Positions 51,420 through 61,751 of a stretch of DNA of 64,000 nucleotides are shown piece after piece. Under the pieces are notes generated by a model. The model was not told the origin of the DNA. It made no database searches and saw only the letters and a program-made list of their open reading frames with translations. This DNA is from Orientallactaga sibirica (taxonomy: Eukaryota; Chordata; Mammalia; Rodentia; Dipodidae), in contig JAEOAD010002182.1 in NCBI GenBank assembly GCA_036365145.1, forward strand, positions 434,001 to 498,000. Direction: 5' to 3'. The translations under genes were made by a program, and so were the position numbers. Numbering within the stretch: the first letter of the stretch is position 1; every line of letters starts with the position of its first letter.

Positions 51420-53289
51420 TAATTAATTTAAAAACACTTGAGATTTTCTTTGCTGTCTGAGAACACCAGGGCTCCAGCAATCTGCTTTAGGTCCAATCAG
51501 TGGTGCATTCCCACCCAGCTGACAGCTATGCCCCGATTATGCCCAGACTACAGTCTAGCCCTCTTTCCTAACATTCTATCCACCCCCCAGAAGCCTCTAG
51601 CACACCCTCAGACTCAGTGGTGCCAACTCACTGCTGCATGTGAAACACCCCACAACATCCACTGAGCACGTGGGGTGTGCCACAGGTCACAGACACCAGA
51701 ATAAGATGGAGTGGGGCCTGCCCTTCTAGAGCCCAGCTTGGTGGACGGTGTGGCTAGCAGCACAATGCAGTTTCTTGAACATATTAGGTCCCCTTCCCCA
51801 CATTCTTCTCTTCCTCCAAGGCAGCCTTGAATGACCATACTCATGTTCTTCTCTTCCCCTGGCCAGGTTCAAACCACAGTCCCAGCTTTGCTCAGGGGCT
51901 CTCTACAGCAGTGGATCTCAACGCATCCACAATACTGCCACTTGAGGCTGGGAATTCCCCGGAGACAAATACCAGACTGAGACCTGGAACTTTCTGATGA
52001 CAGGTCCTCTACCTGCTCAATAACATCTCAAAGAAAGGTTGGTCTGGAAGGACACTGACTGGACACTGCTCTGCAGGAATCCCAGCCCAGCCTCACACAT
52101 CCATCCCAGAACAAGAAGCAGACTGTGTGACCGACCATCAGGACAGCAACCTTGACTCAGCATCAGGGACGGGCTGTGAGTAGGCACCAAACCACAGTGC
52201 CACCCCAGCATCCTTTCATCCCTACTGTCCCATCTGCCCATAATCCCTCCTTGCCGGAGGATGGATGGCAAAGTGTTTTCAAAGAGGACGACAGGGAATT
52301 AAAAAAGCCATGTGCATATGGGAGCTAGCCATTAACTAGAGAAGCAGAGCCCATCCCTTCTCAGCTCTCCTGTGTCTCTCCGACCCTTCAAGCCATCATC
52401 ATTGACCCACCGTCGTCCTCACCAAGACACCAGACACCCTCCCCACCCACCCTGCCGCAGTGTGACAACGCCCCAAAAGCTGAGAGGAAACTGATAAAGA
52501 AAGCCACTAGGCTGTGTTTCCCAGCTGAGCTGCCAGCAGCTAGAAACCAGAAACATGCCTTAACTCCAGGCCCCTCGTTCTGGGTCTCTGGGGAGACAGA
52601 CAGAAGCTTAGAGGCAAAGGTGGCTGAGAGGGCAGTAGCAGGAGGCTAGATGCAAGGCTGGATGGGGAAATGGTAGGGCCGGAAGGGCAGTGAACTTGGA
52701 AACAGGCAGGCCCCTCCTCTCACATCAGAGAGGTGGCAACCCTGAGGGCTCCTGACATTTGGTCACATGTTAACCCAGACAAGAGCACGCAAGGATATAG
52801 GACACCAGAAAAGCAGTAGAAGAGAAGGTAGGTACCTTCTCTGAAACACATGCATACCTGGTCACACACAGAGACAGGTCTACACCACCAGGCACACATC
52901 TCACACACAGACATACATAGTGACGGGCATAGCCACATACACACACATATGCACTCAGGAATAATCACAGACACGCATACATGTATACAAGAACATGCTG
53001 CCACTGGCGTACACATTCAACTGTAGCCACACACACTCCCGCTCACATTGGCAGCCAGCCTTCATCTTCTGGATTCCTAGCAGACTGTGCCCTGACCGAG
53101 AGGTAGACCTTACCCTCGGGTGCTCCCACCAGGATCCTTCAAGTCTACCTTGTTCAGCATCTGACAGTGGCCCCTGTAGATCCAGGACTCAGGTACAAGC
53201 TGAGCCCACTGGCCTCCATAGGCAGCCAAGACCTCCCCCCAACCTCCAAGTTCACACCCATCTCTTCACTGGCCCCTTTCGTCACCCAC
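51420..53289. other. SINE-poor intronic sequence before the first coding exon
   Basis: About 1.9 kb without SINEs. A MER5-like piece may lie at 51900-52015 (GCAGTGGATCTCAACGC); CA-rich degenerate sequence at 52850-53040. The minus-strand donor of the first coding exon is at 53289. Confidence 0.5.
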
Positions 53290-53333
53290 CATCCAAAGCC
53301 CCCAAAGGAGACGCTGCGCTTCCTGCCAAACAT
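53290..53333 (-). CDS. Rap1gap2: Rap1gap2 first coding exon (N-terminal 14 codons plus 2 nt)
   Basis: Read on the minus strand, ATG at 53333-53331 opens MFGRKRSVSFGGFG and the first two bases of a Trp codon, followed by a GTGGGT splice donor beginning at 53289. This matches the known Rap1GAP2 N-terminus. In that protein Ser7, in the basic context RKRS, is the established target of cyclic-nucleotide-dependent kinases, and Ser9 is the 14-3-3 binding phosphosite; both serines are present. The start context has A at -3. The frame stays open upstream to another ATG at 53417, but family identity and a candidate acceptor AG at 53377-53378 favour 53333 as the start. If that acceptor is used, the exon is 87 nt (53290-53376) with 43 nt of 5' UTR; otherwise this is a longer first exon. 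The exon joins in phase to 47814-47849. Confidence 0.88.
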
Positions 53334-53376
53334 GGTTGCAGCCGTGAACGTGGAGCCCCTGGTCACCGCAAAGTCC

Positions 53377-54519
53377 CTGGGGCTGGTAGTGAAAAGGCCG
53401 ATTAGCAGCAGGTCCACGCCACGGCGCAGGGCGGGGCACCAGGCAGGGCACCTCCCTCCTTGCCTGCCCCCAAGCCAAGCTTCCTGTGGGTGAGGCTACA
53501 GGGGCTGGAGGTGTGTGCCTCCCTAAGAGAGGCACGAAAGTAGGCAGGGAGGTCGTAGAGGGCAGCTTCCCCACACACAGAGAGGAACCCACGACTCCGG
53601 AAGGGGCTCAGCTGGCAGATTGCACCACAGCCCCATTTGGCAGCTGGCCCCACACAGCCCTGACTTCCCGGAAACCAAAGGAGGCTCAAGGATTCCCACA
53701 GCCTGTCCTGGAAGGGAAAGAGAGACCCAGTTGGAAGTCTATGAGAAGCTCAAAGACCAGGACCCCTGACCCCACTCCTAGGACTACCCAGAGACCTCAT
53801 AAGCTGCTCCACCATGCTCAGCACATGGCAGATAAACTAGTCACACACAGATAACTGCACTAGCACACGTGGACCTGAGTGTACATGCACACATGTGGGC
53901 TCAGGACATGTGCACAGGACATGCAGGTCCACAGGGGCACAGGCATGCTCAAATATGAGTCATTAAAAATGTGCCCATGATCATGCAACCACTGCACACT
54001 CGCATGGATACGGTGCATGTTCACACACAGGTCCACACCGACATTAACAGATACCTGTACACTCTTTCCCTTCACTTACACAATGCCCATCTAGACAGGT
54101 AAGCGTGCATGGATGCAGACATCGACATACATGTATGCATACTTGGAATACGAATGTTCCTGTGAGATGCTATCACGTGTACACACACATAGACATGGTC
54201 CCTGATCTGCACTGCTCCAGCCCCCTAGAGGGTCTAGATTGAGGTGTCTGCTCTGCCTCATGCACGCAGGGGTGGGAGGATGGGCTCACCTTTCCACCTA
54301 GTCATGTGGCTAGTCTTCATGACCACATGCACCAGTGGCTGGCCACACCAGTGACACAAAGACATTCTCTGATAACAGCCCCTAAGGCCCAGACATAGCA
54401 GGGTGGGTGAGCCCTGACCGGGTACAGGTAGTGGAAAGGAAACAAAGCTGCCCTAGCTGATGCCACTGTCCTCTATCTCTGCCCCTCTACCCCCCGCCCT
54501 TCCCTACAGAGTCCCCTGC
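53377..54519. other. SINE-free sequence upstream of the first coding exon
   Basis: Moderately GC-rich next to the exon, with a CCCCGCCC-type box on the minus strand about 100 bp upstream of the ATG; degenerate CA/TG runs at 53860-54200. It could be intron or a proximal promoter. No strong CpG island. Confidence 0.45.
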
Positions 54520-54520
54520 C

Positions 54521-54798
54521 ATTTCTTTTCTTTCTTTCTTTCTTTTTTTTTTTTTGGAGAGAGACACAGAGAGAGACAGACAGAGAAGAAAGAGAGGGAG
54601 AGGAAGACAGAGATGGGCGCGCCAGCAGTCTCTCAGCTGCTGTGAACGAAATCCAGATGTGTGTGCCCCCTTGTGGGCAAGTGCAGCATTGTGCCCTTGC
54701 ATCACTGCATCTAGCTAAACGTGGGACCTGGAGATTGGAACCAGTGTTCTTAGGCTTAACAGGCAGGCACCTTAACCGCTAAGCCATCTCTCCAGCCC
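54521..54798 (-). mobile_element. Dip-D SINE (long subfamily)
   Basis: TSD CCCCTGCCATTTCTT / CCCCTGTCATTCTT; contains CAAGTGCAGCATTGTGCCC. Confidence 0.93.
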
Positions 54799-55493
54799 TC
54801 CCCTGTCATTCTTAAGAGTTACAGATTCTGGGCCGAGGCACCAAGGCTGTGGACAAAGAACATAAAGGTTTCTATTTCTTGACTCACACAGGGAGACATA
54901 GGGGACACTACAGTGGACTCAAGCAGCAACCCCAGTAGGCTGAGGGAGCAGCTTCGGGGGCCTGAGCAGGGCAGGGCTGGGCCTCCAGCAGGAACCCACA
55001 GGTCCTCAGTCAGGTAGCTCCCGTGTCCACCTGAGGCCAGGAAAATAGATTCAGGCTTCAGACCACTGGCTTCCCACTAGACATCCACTCCAGAGAGCCT
55101 ACACTACATCACCCACTGCACCCATCTCACACCCATGAGATTCCCAACATACCCATGGATACACCACATGTCCTGCCTGCCCTGCCCTTCTTTGGACTCC
55201 TCAGAGAGAAAAACCTCTGCACTGAATTAGCCCCAGGGTCTGATAGGGCCCAGCCAACCACTCTCCTGGCTCCAGCAACAGGCTCAGAAGACCCAACAGT
55301 AAGACTCAATCCTAGAACACTTTCACCTCTTTCTTCTCATGTCCTATCCCAGAGGAAGCCTGGAACTGTGAAGAATACAGGAAACTGAAGCAATCCCCAG
55401 AAGGTCAGCAGAGAAAACAGATGGGGATGGAGTTTTATGGCCTCATATGAGTTCCTGCATCCAGCTAGACCCTGGAACATAAGAATCAGTTAA
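54799..55493. other. non-repetitive interval
   Basis: No recognised repeat or exon. Confidence 0.45.
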
Positions 55494-55574
55494 GCCAGGC
55501 GTGGTGATGCATGTCTTTAATCCCAGCACTTGGGAGGCAAAGGTTGGGAGGATCACCACGGTGAGTTTGAGGAA
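55494..55574 (+). mobile_element. B1 SINE, 5' half
   Basis: Stops at CGGTGAGTTTGAGG where a GAAA array starts; 3' half replaced by the array. Confidence 0.88.
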
Positions 55575-55585
55575 AGAAAGAAAAA

Positions 55586-55641
<56 letters not shown>

Positions 55642-55745
55642 GGGAAGGAGGGAAGGAAGGAAGGAAAGGAAGGAAGGAAGGAAAGGAAGGAAGGAAGGAA
55701 GGAAGGAAGGAAGGGGAAAGAAAGAGAAAATAAAAGAAAAAAAAC
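55574..55745 (+). repeat. GAAA/GGAA polypurine microsatellite
   Basis: About 170 nt of purine, (GAAA)n then (GGAA)n. Confidence 0.96.
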
Positions 55746-55755
55746 AATCAGTACG

Positions 55756-55932
55756 GGGCTAGGGACAAGGCTCAATGGTTAAAGGCACTTATTTGTACAG
55801 CCTGCTGGCCAGGGTTCAATTCCCAAGCCACCTACATAAAGTTAGATACAAAAAGTGGCACAAATATCTGGCATTCGTTTGCAGTAGTAAGAGACCCTAG
55901 CATGCCCATAAACACAAGAATAAATTTTAGAA
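55756..55932 (+). mobile_element. Dip SINE, old variant
   Basis: GCCTGCTGGCCAGGGTTCAATTCC and AAAAAGTGGCACAAATATCTGG; shares these features with the copy at 60175. Confidence 0.88.
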
Positions 55933-55940
55933 GTATTTTA

Positions 55941-56143
55941 GGGTTGGAGAGATTGCTCAGCAGTTAAGGCACTTGCCTGCAAAGTCTAAAGACCCAAGTT
56001 TGATTCCCTAGTACCATGTAAACCCAGATGCACAAGGTGGTGCATGCATCTGGAGTTCATTTGCAATGGCTGGAGGCCCTGATGTGCCCACTCTCTCTCT
56101 CTTCCTCTCTCTCTCTCCCCCTTTGCTTGCAAATAAATAAAAT
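55941..56143 (+). mobile_element. Dip SINE
   Basis: Complete, TTTGCTTGCAAATAAATAAA tail. Confidence 0.92.
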
Positions 56144-56904
56144 CAGTGAAACATACCTTATTCCTAAAGCCAGCATGAGTTGGCTATCTTTCCCCCTCTC
56201 CACTGAGAAAACCCTACAGAAAGCTTGATGAGAGGTTATAATAAACCACCCATCTGGACCTGTTGGCTCAGTCAACTCTAAAACATCCTCCAGGCCACGT
56301 ACCACACTGGGTGCAGACACTCTGGTGGGAGCCAGACAGACAGATCCTGGAAGCTGCTGGGTAGGTGAGTCACTAAGAACAGAATCCCTTCTGCACATTT
56401 TTCACATTTCACGAGTTAGAGGGTGAGCCTGTCTCAGGAATGCAGCTTGATATTCTTTCCCATGTCAGAGAGGCTCAAGCACACCCTACCACCCACATGG
56501 ACCATGTGTGAATGGCACCCATCACACCTATGCTAGAGGAAGAAGCAGCTAACAGAATTTTTTACACAGGGCCTAGTGGCCCGTGGAGACATGCAGGTCT
56601 GAAACCACCTGGACTGAGTGTTCCAAAGCCAGGGAGGACTCAGGCCCAGGTCCAAACATCTGCAGGACAGCAGGGCAGCCTGGGGATATGGTGCATGCCA
56701 GATCCCGAGTCTTATGTATGCCTCCTGGGATTGATCCCTGGCAGTCATGAAGAACACTCGTGGGACTCAGTCATCTGGCCAAGAAACAGCAGTAGCCTGG
56801 AGCATTGGCAGGGAGGGCACAGAGCTCCTCCAAGAACCTTGGAGAGGTCAGAAGAACCCAGGGTCCCCTCAGGAGGTTCCCAAGTAGCTTCTTGTTTTTT
56901 GGAG
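56144..56904. other. non-repetitive interval
   Basis: About 760 bp. A plus-strand frame at 56512-56934 runs into the next B1 and has no domain signature. Confidence 0.45.
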
Positions 56905-57044
56905 GGGAGGGGTCAAGGTAGGGTCTCACTCTAGCCTAGGCTAACCTGGAATTCACTATGTAGACTCAGGCCTGGAACTCAAAGTGATCCTCCTACCTCT
57001 GCCTCCTAAGTGCTGGGATTAAAGATGTGCATCACCACACCTGG
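56905..57044 (-). mobile_element. B1 SINE
   Basis: Reverse, complete apart from a short gap before CCTGGAACTC. Confidence 0.92.
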
Positions 57045-57049
57045 CATAA

Positions 57050-57228
57050 CTTTTTTTTTTTGCTATGTTTTTTCTTTTTGTTTTTGGATTTTCGAGGTAG
57101 AGTCTCACTCTAGCCCAGGCTGACCTGGAATTCACTCTGTATTCTCAGCGTGGCCTTGATCTTTTGGCGATCCTCTTACCTCTGCCTTTCCAGTACTGCT
57201 ATTAAAGGCATGCGCCACCACGCCTGGT
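57050..57228 (-). mobile_element. B1 SINE
   Basis: Reverse, complete; abuts the previous copy. Confidence 0.92.
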
Positions 57229-57378
57229 TTGTTTTGTTTTGAGGTAGGGTCTCGCTGTAGCCCAAGATGACTTGGAACTCACTCTATAGTCCCAGGCTGA
57301 CATTCTGACATTGAACTCTCATGACAAGCCTCCTACTTCTACCTCCCCAGTGCTGGAATTAAAAGTGTGCATCTGGCT
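57229..57378 (-). mobile_element. B1 SINE, diverged
   Basis: Carries a private GACATTCTGACATT duplication. Confidence 0.85.
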
Positions 57379-57502
57379 TTTTTTTTTTTTTTTTTTTGAG
57401 ACAGGATCTCACTGTATAGCCTAGTCTGCCCTCAAACTCACAGTGATCCTCCTATCTCAGCCTCCCAGTGTCCTAGGATTATAGGCGGGCGCCCAGCACC
57501 AC
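57379..57502 (-). mobile_element. old B1 SINE
   Basis: Reverse; CCTCCCAGTGTCCTAGGATTATAGGC. Confidence 0.78.
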
Positions 57503-57604
57503 ATGGAGCCCATGTGACTTTTCATCTCACACCACCAGCTCTTAGGGTAGCTGAGAGCCGCTCTAGGGCATCTCTACTCCCTCCTGCTCAGCCCTCAGAC
57601 TCCC

Positions 57605-57760
57605 AGGGTCTGAAGCTATGTGACCTCAAGAAGTCACTTAACCTCTGTAGGCCTCAATTATCTTCTCTGTAATGCAGGCTGGCTGCCACCAAGCTCATAA
57701 GGTTAAGGTTGAACAGGAACACTTGGCACAGGGCTCGGTACTTCTATGGGAGCTGTTATA
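57605..57760 (-). mobile_element. MIR remnant
   Basis: TATGTGACCTCAAGAAGTCACTTAACC with GCCTCAATTATCTTC. Confidence 0.85.
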
Positions 57761-58109
57761 ATTACCATCTACCATGGCTCCGCCCTCTGCCTTGGTCCCT
57801 CTGAGCTTCCTGCCCCTCCCTTCACTCTGGCCCCTTGGTTCCTCTTCTGGGTGGGGTGGGCAGCAAGGGGGCCACCGGCTCTCTGGGAAGAACTGTGAGC
57901 CAAGAGAAAAGGGAAGCGCTGTGTGTGCTTGCCCAGCCCACCTGCCCCCTGCCCAGCAGAGCCCAGCTTCCTCCCAGACCCTTGCTGATTCCGGAAAGTA
58001 AAGATGAGCCCAGACTGCAGCAGACTAGGGCAGCACCCATGTCAGTTCAGACACACGTCTGCCCCTGTTATCCCCATCTTACTGAGGAGCAGGAGGTTAA
58101 AGAACACAA
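57761..58109. other. non-repetitive interval
   Basis: A MIR-like TGTTATCCCCATCTTACTGAGG is at about 58056. No exon recognised. Confidence 0.45.
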
Positions 58110-58194
58110 AATTCATAGGAGGATCACCCTAAGGTCACCCTGAGACTACATAGTGAATTCCAGGTCAGCCTGAGCTAGAGTGAAAGCTTACCTC

Positions 58195-58198
<4 letters not shown>
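58110..58198 (+). mobile_element. B1 SINE, 3' half
   Basis: Begins at AGGAGGATCACC; ends CTTACCTCGAAAAC. Confidence 0.88.

Positions 58199-58227
<29 letters not shown>
58198..58227 (+). repeat. (CA)n microsatellite
   Basis: About 14 CA units in the B1 tail. Confidence 0.95.
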
Positions 58228-58228
<1 letters not shown>

Positions 58229-58636
58229 GAACACCAAATTCATCCTATTCGATGGGAAAAGTGAGTTCTGTCTTCAGTGTCTGCTGCTTGGTGATCTGCA
58301 TGGGCCAGTACCAAACTCATCAAGCCTGTGGCGCTGATTCTAGAACCAACAGTGACATACAGAGGGGAAAACCAAGGCCCTGAAAGCAACACACATCTCT
58401 ACAGTGGGGAGAGAACAATTATGACATGGGAGAGAATATGTACTAAGCCCTCCCAGCACCTGCCCAGGATAGACTCCACCTCTCCCCAGCTCTGATTTGG
58501 GTCACAAGGCCCAGCTTCCCCAGTGGAGCCTGTAGGTGTTCCTAAAGGACCAGCCTAAGGGACAAGACCTACCAGGGCCCAGGCAGAGCTCCAGGGAACT
58601 CATTCAACTCTATGGGTTTTCCAGTAGGTGAAGTCA
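58228..58636. other. non-repetitive interval
   Basis: No recognised repeat or exon. Confidence 0.45.
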
Positions 58637-58650
58637 GAAAGCTGGTTGCA

Positions 58651-58806
58651 GTGAGGCATGGTGACGCATGCCTTTAATCCTAGCACTCAGGAGGCCGAGG
58701 TAAAAGGATCACTGTGAGTTCAAGGCCACCCTGAGATTACACAGTGAATTCCTGCCTGGGCTAGAGCAAGAGCCTACCTGGAAAAACCAAAAAAGTGAAA
58801 AAGAAA
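58651..58806 (+). mobile_element. B1 SINE
   Basis: Perfect 14-bp TSD GAAAGCTGGTTGCA at 58637-58650 and 58807-58820. Confidence 0.95.
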
Positions 58807-58820
58807 GAAAGCTGGTTGCA

Positions 58821-59587
58821 ATCAGAGGAGAGGGAACCCAGGCTTCTGTCAACAGCAGTCCCTCCAGTGTTCCCCAGGCCCCTGGGGCAGGAGGGAAGGG
58901 AGGGGAGACAGTGTGGTTTCCTCTGCTTGGGCAGTTCAGACCTTGAAGCTGCCAGTAGGGACTGAGTGATGAGACAAGCTCCTTTCCCAGGCATAGGGAT
59001 GAGCAGTCACAGGAAGTTTAGGAAACAGATGCTACTAGAGAGGCTGTGCCCATTGAGCCAGCCTAGATCTGTCCCCTTCCAGACAGCATAAGATGGCTCT
59101 AGGCTGACCTGGACAGCTCAGCTCTCATCCCTCTACTTTAAGCTGGTCACCTACTCTTCTGAGGCTTCAGTCTACCCCTCATCAAAGACCCGGCAGAGGC
59201 TCCCTTTCCAAGCCAGGTGAGGACAAGGACAGAGGCAGTAAAAAGTACTACTGGTCTCCAGGGAAAGAGCTCAGTAGGCAAGCAGAGTGGGGATCCCTCA
59301 TCTCCAAGATAAACCAGTGCCTTGCATCTGCATAGCAACTTCCAGTTTACAGGTCATCTCCATGTATGCCTGTTGCAGCGCTCAGGCTGACTGTCCCATT
59401 GCACAAGTTCTGAAGAGTGAGATGATGACAGAAACAGTTGCAAGAGGGCTGCTTGTGAAAACCAGGCTCCAAGAGCAGGACCCAGACATACCATGATGGC
59501 ACAATGCCCTCTTATCTAGTCAGGACAGCCAGTCTTCAGGGAGAGTTGCTACAACAAGTGGCTGTGCACTAAAGAAGTGACAAAATA
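58821..59587. other. non-repetitive interval
   Basis: About 770 bp; possible MIR core at 59330-59420 only. Confidence 0.45.
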
Positions 59588-59738
59588 GAGCCAGGCGTGG
59601 TGGCACACGCCCTTAATCCCTGCACTTGAGAGACAGAGGTAGTAGGACTGCCATGAGTTCAAGGCCATCCTGAGATGACACAGTGAATTCCAGGTAAGCT
59701 TGGGTTAGAGTGAGACCCTACCTTGAAAAAACCAAAAA
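59588..59738 (+). mobile_element. B1 SINE
   Basis: Complete; AAGTGACAAAATA / AGGTGACCAAATA is an imperfect TSD. Confidence 0.93.
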
Positions 59739-59760
59739 GAAAGAAAAAAAAAAAAAAAAA

Positions 59761-59800
<40 letters not shown>

Positions 59801-59815
59801 AAAAGAAAGAAAGAG
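59738..59815 (+). repeat. poly-A and (GAAA)n
   Basis: B1 tail expanded to GAAA units. Confidence 0.95.
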
Positions 59816-59836
59816 GTGACCAAATATCATAACATT

Positions 59837-59975
59837 TCTTTTTGTTTTGGTTTTTCAAGGTAGGGTCTCACTCTAGCCCCAGTCCTGGCTGACCTGGAAA
59901 ACACTGTTTGTCCCAGGCTGGCCTCAGACTCACAGTGATCCTCCTACCTACTAGGATTAAAAGTGTGCAATCACA
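59837..59975 (-). mobile_element. B1 SINE, diverged
   Basis: Reverse; missing CTCTGCCTCCCAAGTGCTGG. Confidence 0.85.
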
Positions 59976-59977
59976 AC

Positions 59978-60147
59978 AACATTTTTGTTTTGTTTTGGTT
60001 TGGTTTTTTTCGAGACAAGGTCTCACTATAGCTCAGGCTAACCTGGAATTTACTACATGTTTTCAGGGTGGCCTCAAATTCACAGCTATCCTCCTGCCTC
60101 TGCCTCCTGAGTGCTGGGATAAAGGCATGCGCCACCACGCCCAGCAC
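59978..60147 (-). mobile_element. B1 SINE
   Basis: Reverse, complete. Confidence 0.92.
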
Positions 60148-60174
60148 CACCACATTTTTAAATAAGAAGAATAA

Positions 60175-60322
60175 GGGGCTGGAGAGGTGGTTCAGTGGTT
60201 AAAGGCATTTGCTCACAAAGCCGGCTAGCCAGGATTCAATTCCTTAGCACCCACATAAAGTCTGATGCAAAAAGTGGTACAAGTGTCTAGTGTTCTATTT
60301 GCAGAGGCAAGAGACCCTTGTG
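60175..60322 (+). mobile_element. Dip SINE, old variant, 3' end lost
   Basis: GCCGGCTAGCCAGGATTCAATTCC; no CT tract. Confidence 0.85.
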
Positions 60323-60380
60323 TGAACTTAAACTCACAGCAGTCCTCTTGTCTTAGCCTCCCAAGTGATGGGATCACTGA
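60323..60380 (-). mobile_element. B1 SINE fragment
   Basis: AAACTCACAGCAGTCCTC and CCTCCCAAGTGATGGGATCA. Confidence 0.65.
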
Positions 60381-60381
60381 C

Positions 60382-60499
60382 TTTTTTGGTTTTTCGAGGT
60401 AGGGTCTCACTCTGGCCCAGGCTGACCTGGAATTCACTATGTAGTCTCGGGGTGCCTCCCAAGCGCTGGGATTAAAGGCATGCGCCAGTATGCCTGGCT
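60382..60499 (-). mobile_element. B1 SINE, internal deletion
   Basis: CTCGGGGTGCCTCCCAAGCGC skips about 38 nt. Confidence 0.92.
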
Positions 60500-60527
60500 T
60501 TGTGTTTCAATCTTAAGTAATAAAATT

Positions 60528-60828
60528 TAGGCTGAGGAGATGGGTCAGGCAGTAAAGCACCTGCTGCACAAGCATGAAGACCTGTGTTCAGATTCAGAAT
60601 CCACATAAATGCCGGCAGGTGTGGCAGCCCACCTGGAATCTCAGCACTCCAAAAAAAGGAGACAGGATCCCAGGACAAACTGGCTAGCTAGACCAGCCAA
60701 AATGGCAAATTCTGGGTTCAAGTGAGAGACCTTGCCTCAGTAAATAAGGTAGAACATGACTAAGGAAGACACCCAGTGAAGGCCTCTGGCCTCCACATAC
60801 ATACATGCACCCACACCAAACACACGCA
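60528..60828 (+). mobile_element. B4-like SINE
   Basis: GAGATGGGTCAGGCAGTAAAGC ... AGGAAGACACCCAGTG and GGCCTCTGGCCTCCACATAC. Confidence 0.88.
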
Positions 60829-60880
60829 CACACTCTAGGAATTTGACAATATGAATTAAAGTTCTTAAAAATATGCATGC

Positions 60881-61048
60881 TGCCAGGCATGGTGGCGCAC
60901 GCCTTTAATCCCAGCACTGGGGAGGCAGAGGTAGGAGGATCTCTGAGAGTTCAAGGCCACCCTGAGACTACATAGTGAATTCCAGGTCAGCCTGGGCCAG
61001 AGTGAGACCCTACCTCGAAAAACCAAAAAAAAAAAAAAAAAAAAAAAA
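60881..61048 (+). mobile_element. B1 SINE
   Basis: Complete with about 26 A tail. Confidence 0.94.
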
Positions 61049-61059
61049 AGTATGCCAAA

Positions 61060-61315
61060 GGCTGGAGAGATGGCTTGGCTTAGCGGTTAAGGCATTTGCC
61101 TGTAAAGCCTAAGGACCCATCATGTCCCATGTTCAACTCTCCAGGTCCCACATAAGCCAGACGCACAAGGTGACATAAGTATGCAAGGTCGCATATGCAC
61201 ACAAGGTAGCACACATGTCTGGAGTTCAATTACAATGGCTGGAGGCCCAGCACGCCAATTATCTCTCTCTTGCATAAAAAAGGCCAGTCTGTTGGGCTTA
61301 CCTCAAAAATAAAAT
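61060..61315 (+). mobile_element. extended Dip (Dip-C), intact tail
   Basis: Has GTGACATAAGTATGCAAGG and the unbroken tail AAAGGCCAGTCTGTTGGGC with CTTACCTC. A GGCTT duplication sits in the A box. ATGCCAA(A)G on both sides is the TSD. Confidence 0.93.
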
Positions 61316-61324
61316 ATGCATGCC

Positions 61325-61440
61325 AAGCTGGACAAGGTAGTGAAAACCTATATTCCCAACTACTTAAGAGGCTGGGACAGGAGTATCACTCCAGCTCAGA
61401 AATTTGAGCACCAGCCTGGGCAACGTACTGAGATCTTAAG
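61325..61440 (+). mobile_element. very old 7SL-derived SINE
   Basis: TATTCCCAACTACTTAAGAGGCTGGGACAGG, keeping the 7SL-like AACTACT. Confidence 0.65.
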
Positions 61441-61487
61441 TTTGTTTGTTTGTTTGTTTGTTTGTTTGTTTGTTTGTTTGTTTGTTT
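61441..61487 (+). repeat. (TTTG)n microsatellite
   Basis: About 11 TTTG units. Confidence 0.96.
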
Positions 61488-61523
61488 TAAGTGCATGCAA
61501 AGGGACTTCTAGAACATGAATCG

Positions 61524-61730
61524 GGGGCTGGAGAGATGGCTCAATGGTTAAAAGTGCTTGCTTGCAAAACCTGACAACCTGGGTTCAATTCCCTAGTACC
61601 CACATAAAGTCAAATGCACAAAGTGGTACATGCATCTGGGGTTCATTTCCAGTGGCAAGAGGCCCTGACATGCCCATTCTCATTCTTTCATATTCTCTCT
61701 CTCTCTCTGCTTGCAAATAAAAAATGAAGA
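61524..61730 (+). mobile_element. Dip SINE
   Basis: Variant with AAACCTGACAACCTGGG and CTGCTTGCAAAT tail, complete. Confidence 0.92.
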
Positions 61731-61751
61731 AAAAAGAACACAAACCATGTC

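Larger units (their letters stand above)
47850..53289 (-). other. Rap1gap2: Rap1gap2 intron between the first two coding exons
   Basis: A 5.4-kb GT-AG intron (minus strand). It contains a 33-bp-unit minisatellite, one SINE cluster (50.38-51.41 kb) and otherwise SINE-poor sequence. Confidence 0.82.
1..53376 (-). other. Rap1gap2: Rap1gap2 gene, 5' coding part (partial gene span)
   Basis: Minus-strand gene span inferred from two coding exons. Rap1GAP2 stimulates GTP hydrolysis on the small GTPase Rap1 and acts in platelet adhesion and secretion and in neurons. The two exons encode the isoform-specific N-terminus; the RapGAP catalytic domain lies in later exons beyond the left edge. No match to the expected continuation (KKQELANSS and following) was found in 1-47813, so that stretch is read as one long intron. 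The gene is known to have very large introns, which fits. The 5' limit at 53376 is a candidate splice acceptor, not a proven transcription start. Confidence 0.8.

Noticed and set aside
53334..53417. Upstream in-frame ATG at 53417 as the Rap1gap2 start
   Set aside because: It would add 28 residues absent from the known Rap1GAP2 N-terminus, and a candidate splice acceptor lies between the two ATGs.
53167..53493. Plus-strand 108-codon frame overlapping the first Rap1gap2 coding exon
   Set aside because: It is antisense to a well-supported exon and shows no family signature.
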